Shown piece after piece: positions 1-5,967 of a stretch of DNA of 13,576 nt. The stretch spans positions 1 to 13,576 of the forward strand of contig CAZFKN010000087.1 in assembly GCA_964519805.1 (NCBI GenBank). Reading direction: 5' to 3'. The first letter of the stretch is position 1. Each line of letters begins with the position of its first letter. The stretch is from DASQPE01 sp964519805 (lineage in GTDB: Bacteria > Gemmatimonadota > Gemmatimonadetes > Gemmatimonadales > GWC2-71-9). The notes under the pieces are model-generated. The model was not told the DNA's origin, searched no databases, and saw only the letters and a list, made by a program, of their open reading frames with translations. Position numbers and translations under genes: made by a program.

Positions 1-2784
1 GGGCCGGTGCGGGGCGCGGCGGCGGCGCTGTGGCACCCCGCGCACGCGTGGGAGGCGACGATCGCGCCGGTTCGCCTCCGGGCTGCCGCCAACGAGGTCG
101 ATCGCGGAGCCACCGTCGCACTCGAGGTCGATGCCGTAGGCCGTCGCACCGCCGTACTGTGGCTCAGGGCGCCCGGGGAAGCGTGGCAACCGACGCCGCT
201 CGCGCTCGACTCCACCGGGCACGCCCACTTCATGGCCGGCCCGCTCCGGAGTGATCTCTTCGCGCGGGTGACGAGCGGACGCCGGGCGTCGGACACGGTC
301 GCGGTCCGCGTGCGCCTGCCGGTCTTTCTGGGCAGCGTCACCGTCACGGCACACTATCCCGCCTATCTCGGCCTCGACGACGAGCCGATCCCCCTCGCGG
401 GCGACACGGTTCTCCTGCCGGCCGGCACTCGGCTGGAGACCAAGGGTCAGGCGACGGCGCCGCTCACCTCGGCGGGCTGGGCGATCGGTGACGAGGTCGA
501 GCAGCTCGCGGTCGCGAGCTCGCACTTCTCGGGCAGCTTCGTACCCCGGCGTTCGGGCGTGTACAGTCTTGCGCTGGTGTCCGAAGGAGGGGTCGCGTTC
601 GCGGGCGACACGCTTCGGTTTCCCGTTCGGGTAGTCCCGGACAGCGCACCCCGGGTGGAGATCCCGGTGCCCGGCGCCGACACGATCGCGCCGCTCAACT
701 TGCTCCTGCCGCTCGTCATCGACGCGCGGGACGACCACGGCATCCGCGCGGTTGCCGTCGAGAGCCGGCGGATCAGCCAGCTGGGCGCGGCCGATCCCGT
801 TCGGCGCGAGAGCGTCCCGGTCCCGCCGGGGACCGCGGATCGGAGCATCCTGTCGTTCACGCTCGATCTCAACCGGCGCGGTTTGCTGCCGGGCGACACG
901 GTCCGCTATCTGGCCGTCGCGACGGACAATTCGCCGGCCGGGCAGACCGGGCGCTCGCGCGAGCTGGTGTTGCGACTCCCGACAATGAGCGAGGTGAGGC
1001 AGGCACAGCGGCAGACGAGCCGGGCCGTCGCCGGCCGCTTGGACAGCCTCGCCGCGCAGAGCCGGCGCCTGGAGCGCCAGACGGAGGACCTGGCGCGGGA
1101 GCAGCCGCGCAATACGGCCGCCGAGACCGGGAAGAATCCGGAGGCTCTGGCGTACGAGGAAGCGAAACGGGCGGAGGCGGTGGCGGCGCGGCAGCAGGAC
1201 ATGATGACCCAGGCGCAGGCGCTCGAGCAGTCGCTCGAAGCGTTGGAGAAGGCCGCCGAGGCGGCCGGCATGAAGGACTCGGCGTGGCAGCGCCAGCTCG
1301 CGGAGATTCGGGGCCAGCTCCAGCGGGCACTCACGCCCGAACTCAGGGAGCAGCTGGAGAAACTCCAGCAAGCCCTCAAGGATCTGAACGCGGAAGCCAC
1401 CAAGGAATCGCTGGAGCAGCTGGCCCAGCACCAGAAGGAGCTGCGGGAAGCGCTGGAGCAGGCCAAGGAGCTGTTCCGCCGCGCCGCGGTGGAGGGCGAT
1501 CTCGCCAACCTGGCCCAGGAGTCGCGCGACCTGGCGCAACAACAGCGTCAGTGGAACGAGCAGGTCGCCTCGGCCGACAGTGCGCGTGCGGCAGGCGCGG
1601 AGCGCCAACTCGCCGCGCGCACCGATTCCCTCGCGTCCGCGCTCAAGCAGGTGGGGCCGGACCTTCCCACCCAGCGCCAGGAAAGGGTCGACCAGGCGGC
1701 GGAGCAGGCCGCGGAAGCCGCCCAGCAGATGAAGCAGGCCGCACAGGCCGCTCAGCAAGGTCGGCGATCTCAGGCGGGGCGGCAGGGCAAGCGGGCCGCG
1801 GATCAGCTCGAGCCTGTCGGCGACAGTCTCGACGAGGAGCGGAAGGGGCTCCAGCAGGAGTGGCGTAACGAAGTGACCAGCGGGCTCGATCGCGCGCTCG
1901 CGGAGACGAGCCGTCTCGCCGAACGGCAGCTCGGCATCGCGCGGGGGTTCCAGCGGGGCGCCCCGCCCGCGCTCTCCCGTGGGGAGCAAGCTGCGGTGCA
2001 GGAGGGCGTGGGACGGCTGCAGTCGCAGCTGCGTGGGCTCGCCGGGAAGAATGCGCTCGTACCGGCGCAGATCTCCGAGGCGTTCGCCGCCGCCCAGCTG
2101 CAGATGGAGCGCTCGCGCGAAGCCGTGTCGACGGCCAATCCGAACCAGCGGGAAGCGGCCGAGCGGGCCGGCGCGGCGGTAGACGCGCTCAATGCGGCGG
2201 CGTATCAGCTCCTGCGCGCGCGCTCCAACGTGGCGGGCGCCGCCTCGGGCTCCGGCCTGGCCGAGGCGATGGAGCGCATGAACCAGCTCGCCCAGCAGCA
2301 GGGGCAGCTCGGGCAGAAAACCCAGGGCCTGTTGCCGATGATGGGCGGCGCCGGCACCCCGGAGCAGCTGCGCCAGCTCGGCGCCCAGCAGCGCGCGCTC
2401 GCGGAGCAGCTCGAGAAGATGCGAGGCCAGGGGGAGATGCCCGGCGCCGGCGAGATGGCCGACGAAGCGAAGGACCTCGCCCGCCGGTTGGAAGCTCGGC
2501 AGCTCGACCGGGAGACCGTGCAGCGGCAGGAGCGGCTGTTCCGCCGCATGCTCGACGCCGGGCGGACCCTTCAGGGCCAAGAGGAGGACGAGCGCAAGGA
2601 GCGGCAGAGCACGACGGCCCGGGACGACAGCGTCCACGTTCCCCCGGCGCTGCGGTCGCTCGGCGGGAACGACCAGCCCCGAATGCCGAGCTGGGACGAG
2701 CTGCAGGGGTTGTCGCCGGAGGAGCGGCGGCTGGTCGTCGACTACTTCCGAAGGCTGTCGGAACAAGTGAGAGGTGAGAGGTGA
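1..2784 (+). CDS. DUF4175-like membrane-associated coiled-coil protein (5' end outside window)
   Basis: The frame is open from base 1, and the first GTG (base 7) already lies inside a conserved-looking segment (LWHPAHAW), so the true start and probably N-terminal membrane helices lie left of the window. Numbering from the GTG, residues 1-326 are beta-rich and look like one or more Ig-like extracytoplasmic domains (PAYLGL and DARDDHG motifs; the latter, with the following beta-rich stretch, is typical of this family in my memory). Residues 327 to about 880 are a very long Gln/Ala/Glu/Arg-rich coiled coil with many QQ pairs and leucine heptads. The C-terminus ends in a helical LSPEERRLVVDYFRRL segment. 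The architecture matches large DUF4175-type proteins encoded beside MoxR/DUF58 (Bat-like) genes; a role in cell-envelope integrity is inference. The stop overlaps the next gene's GTG. The family call is moderately sure; the exact function is unknown. Confidence 0.75.
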   Translation, partial: GPVRGAAAALWHPAHAWEATIAPVRLRAAANEVDRGATVALEVDAVGRRTAVLWLRAPGEAWQPTPLALDSTGHAHFMAGPLRSDLFARVTSGRRASDTVAVRVRLPVFLGSVTVTAHYPAYLGLDDEPIPLAGDTVLLPAGTRLETKGQATAPLTSAGWAIGDEVEQLAVASSHFSGSFVPRRSGVYSLALVSEGGVAFAGDTLRFPVRVVPDSAPRVEIPVPGADTIAPLNLLLPLVIDARDDHGIRAVAVESRRISQLGAADPVRRESVPVPPGTADRSILSFTLDLNRRGLLPGDTVRYLAVATDNSPAGQTGRSRELVLRLPTMSEVRQAQRQTSRAVAGRLDSLAAQSRRLERQTEDLAREQPRNTAAETGKNPEALAYEEAKRAEAVAARQQDMMTQAQALEQSLEALEKAAEAAGMKDSAWQRQLAEIRGQLQRALTPELREQLEKLQQALKDLNAEATKESLEQLAQHQKELREALEQAKELFRRAAVEGDLANLAQESRDLAQQQRQWNEQVASADSARAAGAERQLAARTDSLASALKQVGPDLPTQRQERVDQAAEQAAEAAQQMKQAAQAAQQGRRSQAGRQGKRAADQLEPVGDSLDEERKGLQQEWRNEVTSGLDRALAETSRLAERQLGIARGFQRGAPPALSRGEQAAVQEGVGRLQSQLRGLAGKNALVPAQISEAFAAAQLQMERSREAVSTANPNQREAAERAGAAVDALNAAAYQLLRARSNVAGAASGSGLAEAMERMNQLAQQQGQLGQKTQGLLPMMGGAGTPEQLRQLGAQQRALAEQLEKMRGQGEMPGAGEMADEAKDLARRLEARQLDRETVQRQERLFRRMLDAGRTLQGQEEDERKERQSTTARDDSVHVPPALRSLGGNDQPRMPSWDELQGLSPEERRLVVDYFRRLSEQVRGER

Positions 2785-2787
2785 GAG
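2767..2787 (+). repeat. Three perfect tandem GTGAGAG heptamers spanning a stop/start junction
   Basis: Bases 2767-2773, 2774-2780 and 2781-2787 are each GTGAGAG. The third copy supplies both the TGA stop of the DUF4175-like gene (2782-2784) and the GTG start of the TPR gene (2781-2783). The second copy supplies a Shine-Dalgarno-like GAGGTG (2771-2776) four bases before that start. Heptamers are not a multiple of three, so a gain or loss of one copy would change the C-terminus of the upstream protein and the spacing of the coupled start. A related partial heptamer occurs at 11647-11660. Confidence 0.85.
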
Positions 2788-4532
2788 CGAGTGCCGTGGC
2801 CGGCGCCGCCTTGATGGCTGTGCTTCTCGCGGGCACTGGCGCGGCGTGGGGGCAGGGGAGCCCGGCCGGCGACCCGGAGCGGCGGGCCTTCGACCTGGAG
2901 CGGCGGGGCAACTACGTCGAGGCGGCAGCGCTCTATCGTGAGGTGCTCCGTCAGACGCCGGACGATCCCTCCGCGCTGTTCGGCCTCGAGCGCTCGCTCT
3001 CGGCGATCAACAAGCCCACCGAGATTCTGCCGGAGGTACGGGCGGCGCTCGCGCGGAGCCCGGGCACCGGCGCGTTCTATGGCGTGGCGCTCCGCGCCTG
3101 GGCGGAGGCCCAGCAGCCCGACAGCGTGCGCGCCATTGCGGCGCGGTGGGCACAGGTGACCCCGGGCGACGAGGCCCCCTATCGCGAGTGGGGCGCGGCG
3201 GCGCTTGGCCAGCGCGATCGGGCCGAGGCGCGCCGGGCGTACCTCACCGGGCGGCAGCAGCTCGGCCGGGCGGACGCACTCGCGGCCGAGCTGGCGGGTG
3301 TCGCGTCGCAGGACGAGGATTGGCCCACGGCATTGCACGAGTGGGTCGTGGCCGTGGGCAAGGTCCCCGGCTATCGCGCCGGCGCCGTGCGGACCCTCGG
3401 GGGCGCTCCCGAGGCGATCCACCCCGACCTGCTGGCGCTGCTCACGAAGGAGCAGGGGGCCGCGGCGCGCGCGCTCGAGTCGGATCTCCGCGCGCGCTGG
3501 GGCGATCCCGTGGGCGGGTTCGAGACCCTCGCCGCAACCCTTCCCGCTGACCGAGCGCAAGCGATCGAGGCCCTTACCGGATTTCTCGATCAGCTCCGGG
3601 CCCAGACGGGGGCCTCGTCCCGCCGCGCCCAAGGCATGGCGCTGTCGGCGCTCGCTGATCGCACGCCGGGCGCCGCGGGCTCGCGTCTCCGCCTCGAGGC
3701 GGCGCAGGCCTTCGCAGATGCTGGTGATCCCGCCGAGGCGCGACGCATGCTGAGCGGCGTCGCCGAGGACTCCACGACGCCGGGCACCGCGGCCTCGGAC
3801 GCGGCAACCACGCTCGTCGGCGTGTTGCTCAACGAGGGCAAGGTAGACGAAGCCCAGCGGAAGCTGGCCGAGCTGAAGGGCACGCTGGCAAGCGAGGACT
3901 GGCTAGCGCTGCGCCGCCGCGTGGCGTGGGGTTGGGTGCGGGCGGGCAAGCTCGGGCGGGCCGACTCGGTGATCGCGGGCGATTCCAGCGTGGACGGGCT
4001 CGCGCTCGCGGGCCGCCTCCGGGTCTTTCACGGCGACCTGAACGGCGCGGTCGCTCTGCTCAAGCAGGCCGGGCCGTACGCGGGCACGCGCGAAGAGGCG
4101 ACGTCCCGCACCGCGCTTCTGGCCCTTCTCCAGCCGATCGAGGCGGAGAGCCTGCCGGCACTGGGCGCGGCGCTGCTCACGGTCGAGCGGGGCGACACCG
4201 CCGGCGGTGTGAATGCGCTGGAGAAAGTCGCGGGCAGTCTTCCGGGCGAGCAGGGAGGCGCCGAGGTGCGTCTCTACGCCGGACGCGTCGCCCGGATCGC
4301 GGGCCGGGCCGGCGACGCAGAGCGGCTGTTCCGGGCCGCCGACATCGCGGGGGCGAAGGCAACCGCCCCCGCGGCCGAGTTGGCGCTGGCCGGCCTCCTG
4401 CTCGATCTGGACCGCCCGAAGGAAGCCGCCGACGTGCTCGAGCGCATGATCCTCGGCTTCCCCGACAGCGCGCTGATTCCGCAGGCCCGCCGGCTCCTCG
4501 ACGAGGCTCGGGGGGCGGTGCCGAAGACATGA
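2781..4532 (+). CDS. Secreted TPR-like repeat protein
   Basis: This 583-residue protein starts with GTG in a GTGA overlap with the preceding stop, and GAGGTG four bases upstream can serve as the ribosome binding site. Residues 1-26 form a Sec-type signal peptide: Arg near the start, a hydrophobic AVAGAALMAVLLAG core and a likely cleavage after GAAWGQ. The mature protein is almost entirely helical. TPR-like helix pairs are clear at about 33-66 (RGNYVEAAALYREVL then TPDDPSALF), around 120-200, at 310-370, and at 495-575, where the last repeat ends FPDSALIPQARRLL, as in YbgF/BamD-type periplasmic TPR proteins. No catalytic motif is visible. It probably acts as a periplasmic scaffold for the neighbouring DUF4175-like and Tat-exported proteins; that partnership is inferred from gene order. 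The secreted TPR call is fairly sure, the role unknown. Confidence 0.8.
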   Translation: MRASAVAGAALMAVLLAGTGAAWGQGSPAGDPERRAFDLERRGNYVEAAALYREVLRQTPDDPSALFGLERSLSAINKPTEILPEVRAALARSPGTGAFYGVALRAWAEAQQPDSVRAIAARWAQVTPGDEAPYREWGAAALGQRDRAEARRAYLTGRQQLGRADALAAELAGVASQDEDWPTALHEWVVAVGKVPGYRAGAVRTLGGAPEAIHPDLLALLTKEQGAAARALESDLRARWGDPVGGFETLAATLPADRAQAIEALTGFLDQLRAQTGASSRRAQGMALSALADRTPGAAGSRLRLEAAQAFADAGDPAEARRMLSGVAEDSTTPGTAASDAATTLVGVLLNEGKVDEAQRKLAELKGTLASEDWLALRRRVAWGWVRAGKLGRADSVIAGDSSVDGLALAGRLRVFHGDLNGAVALLKQAGPYAGTREEATSRTALLALLQPIEAESLPALGAALLTVERGDTAGGVNALEKVAGSLPGEQGGAEVRLYAGRVARIAGRAGDAERLFRAADIAGAKATAPAAELALAGLLLDLDRPKEAADVLERMILGFPDSALIPQARRLLDEARGAVPKT

Positions 4533-5824
4533 AGCGTCGCGCTTTCATCGCCGGCCTGGCCGCGACCGCCGCGACTCTCGGCCCCGCTGGACGGCTCCTC
4601 GCGTCCGTGTCCGCCAACGGGGCCGGGTGGCTGCTGGTCCCCATGGACGATGCTCAGAGCGACCACCTGAAGGCGTACGGCCTCACCTATCGCGCCGTGC
4701 AGCGCGGCGTCCGGGCGGAATGGCTCCTCAACTATCGGAGCGGCGCATTTCTGATTCCTGCCGACCCGACGGTCCCGCGGGATGCCGCGCTCTCGGGCAT
4801 CACGGTAGAGCCGCTCGACGACGGGCAAGTGCTGCGGGTCCGCGCCCAGATCCAGGACGAGAACATGGATGCGATCCCGCTCGAGAAGGCGCCCAAGGTG
4901 GCGGTGTACGTGCCGCCCAACGCGCCCCCGTGGGACGACGCGGTGACGATGGCGCTCAACTATGCCGGGATCGAGTTCGCCAAGATCTGGGACACGGAGG
5001 TGCTGCACGACGGACTCAGGCAGTACGACTGGCTCCACCTCCATCACGAGGACTTCACCGGTCAGTACTCCAAGTTCTACCTCAACTACGCCGGTGCCCC
5101 GTGGCTGCTGGACATGGTCAAGCAGAACACGGCGACGGCCCGGGCGCTCGGGTTCGCCAGCGTCCCCGAGGAGAAGAAGGCGATCGCGCGGGCGATCGCG
5201 GCGTTCGTGGAGCACGGCGGGTTCCTGTTCGCCATGTGCACGGCCACCGAGACACTCGACCTCGCGCTCGCGGGACAGGGCGTGGACATCGCGACGAACT
5301 ACGCGGACGGCACGCCGATGGACCCGAAGGCGTCCGAGAAGATGCGCTGGGAGCTGGCGCTGGCGTTCCAGAACGCGAAGCTGGAGTTGAATCCGTCGAT
5401 TCCGGTGTTTTCCGACATCGACGGCCATCAGGTGAACTCGCTCGACCGGCGCCAGCCGCTCGGGTCGTTCACGCTCTTCAACTTCAGCGCGAAGATCGAT
5501 CCGGTCGCCACCATGCTGGTGCAGAACCACCGGCAGGTCATCCCCGACTTCTACGGGCTCACGACGTCCTTCACCCGGCGGACCCTCAAGCCCAGCGTGA
5601 CCGTGCTGGCGGACGAGCCGGGCGCGCCCTGGGTGAAGTACATCCATGGTGAGCGCGGGCAGGGGACGTGGACCTTCTTCGGTGGACACGACCCGGAGGA
5701 TCCCCAGCACCAGATCGGGGATGTGCCGACCGATCTCTCGCTGCACCCGCACTCCCCGGGGTATCGGCTGATCCTCAACAACGTGCTGTTCCCGGCGGCG
5801 AAGAAGAAGGAGCTCAAGACGTGA
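4529..5824 (+). CDS. Tat-exported conserved protein of unknown function ('asparagine synthetase B'-labelled family)
   Basis: The ATG at 4529 overlaps the TPR stop (ATGA), giving 431 residues. The N-terminus MKRRAFIAGLAATAATL is a twin-arginine signal (R3, R4, F6), so the protein is exported folded. I recognise the family from LLVPMDDAQ (35-43), EWLLNYRSGAFLIP (64-77), YDWLHLHHEDFTGQY (166-180), GGFLFAMC (230-237), GGHDPED (385-391) and the near-C-terminal SPGYRLILNNVLFPAA (409-424). Homologues are often labelled asparagine synthetase B, but I see neither an N-terminal nucleophile Cys2 glutaminase domain nor an SGGxDS ATP-binding loop, so the label is unsupported. C237 after a GG-hydrophobic strand resembles the nucleophile elbow of glutamine-amidotransferase-like folds (inference). 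Conserved histidines and acids (HLHHED, GHDPED) could bind metal. It is the last gene before a 143-base gap and so likely ends the operon. Family sure; function unknown. Confidence 0.8.
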   Translation: MKRRAFIAGLAATAATLGPAGRLLASVSANGAGWLLVPMDDAQSDHLKAYGLTYRAVQRGVRAEWLLNYRSGAFLIPADPTVPRDAALSGITVEPLDDGQVLRVRAQIQDENMDAIPLEKAPKVAVYVPPNAPPWDDAVTMALNYAGIEFAKIWDTEVLHDGLRQYDWLHLHHEDFTGQYSKFYLNYAGAPWLLDMVKQNTATARALGFASVPEEKKAIARAIAAFVEHGGFLFAMCTATETLDLALAGQGVDIATNYADGTPMDPKASEKMRWELALAFQNAKLELNPSIPVFSDIDGHQVNSLDRRQPLGSFTLFNFSAKIDPVATMLVQNHRQVIPDFYGLTTSFTRRTLKPSVTVLADEPGAPWVKYIHGERGQGTWTFFGGHDPEDPQHQIGDVPTDLSLHPHSPGYRLILNNVLFPAAKKKELKT

Positions 5825-5851
5825 GCGCCTGAGGAAGACACCAGGTTTTTT
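5812..5851 (+). terminator. Weak terminator-like element after the Tat-exported protein gene
   Basis: GCTCA (5812-5816) and TGAGC (5822-5826) can pair across the stop codon with a 5-base loop, and a second small pair CCTG (5828-5831)/CAGG (5842-5845) is followed directly by six T (5846-5851). The T-run after a hairpin fits intrinsic termination, but both stems are short, so this is tentative. Confidence 0.3.
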
Positions 5852-5967
5852 GGGTACGTTCCCCACGGAACTCCTTGTAGATTTCCCTGCGACATCCTCT
5901 GTGGCTCAGTGTCTCTGTGGTTCGCAGTTGTTGTTCGCAGTTGTCGTTCAACACTGGTTCAATACGC
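5852..5967. repeat. Lower-GC intergenic segment with direct repeats, resembling a dispersed intergenic repeat
   Basis: This gap is visibly poorer in G+C than its flanks. CTCTGTGG occurs twice (5897-5904 and 5913-5920), and a 13-bp unit beginning GTTCGCAGTTGT is tandemly duplicated (5920-5932 and 5933-5945, differing only in the last base). The minus strand reads ACCACAGAGACACTGAG, close to the ACCACAGAGACACAGAG-type sequence I remember scattered between genes in several environmental bacterial genomes; this match is from memory only. The promoter of the downstream helicase operon should lie here, but I see no convincing -35/-10 pair. GTTG (5940-5943) and CAAC (5949-5952) could form a minor hairpin. 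Confidence 0.5.

Noticed and set aside
3926..4528. A 201-codon upstream extension of the Tat-exported protein frame
   Set aside because: The extension overlaps the TPR gene, is almost all Gly/Arg/Ala/Pro, and would bury the twin-arginine signal that begins at the ATG at 4529.
4529..5824. Asparagine synthetase B as the name of this gene
   Set aside because: Neither the N-terminal glutaminase domain nor the SGGxDS ATP-pyrophosphatase loop is present, and the protein has an export signal.
4274..5866. A 530-codon open frame on the minus strand opposite the Tat-exported protein gene
   Set aside because: It lies antisense to a strongly conserved protein; its product is a monotonous Arg/Val/Leu/Glu/His-rich sequence without motifs. 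Long antisense frames are expected at this G+C content.
5917..5967. Earlier GTG start for the helicase gene
   Set aside because: It would add 17 residues encoded by the intergenic repeat and tandem duplication, with two adjacent cysteines and no resemblance to RadC-like N-termini.
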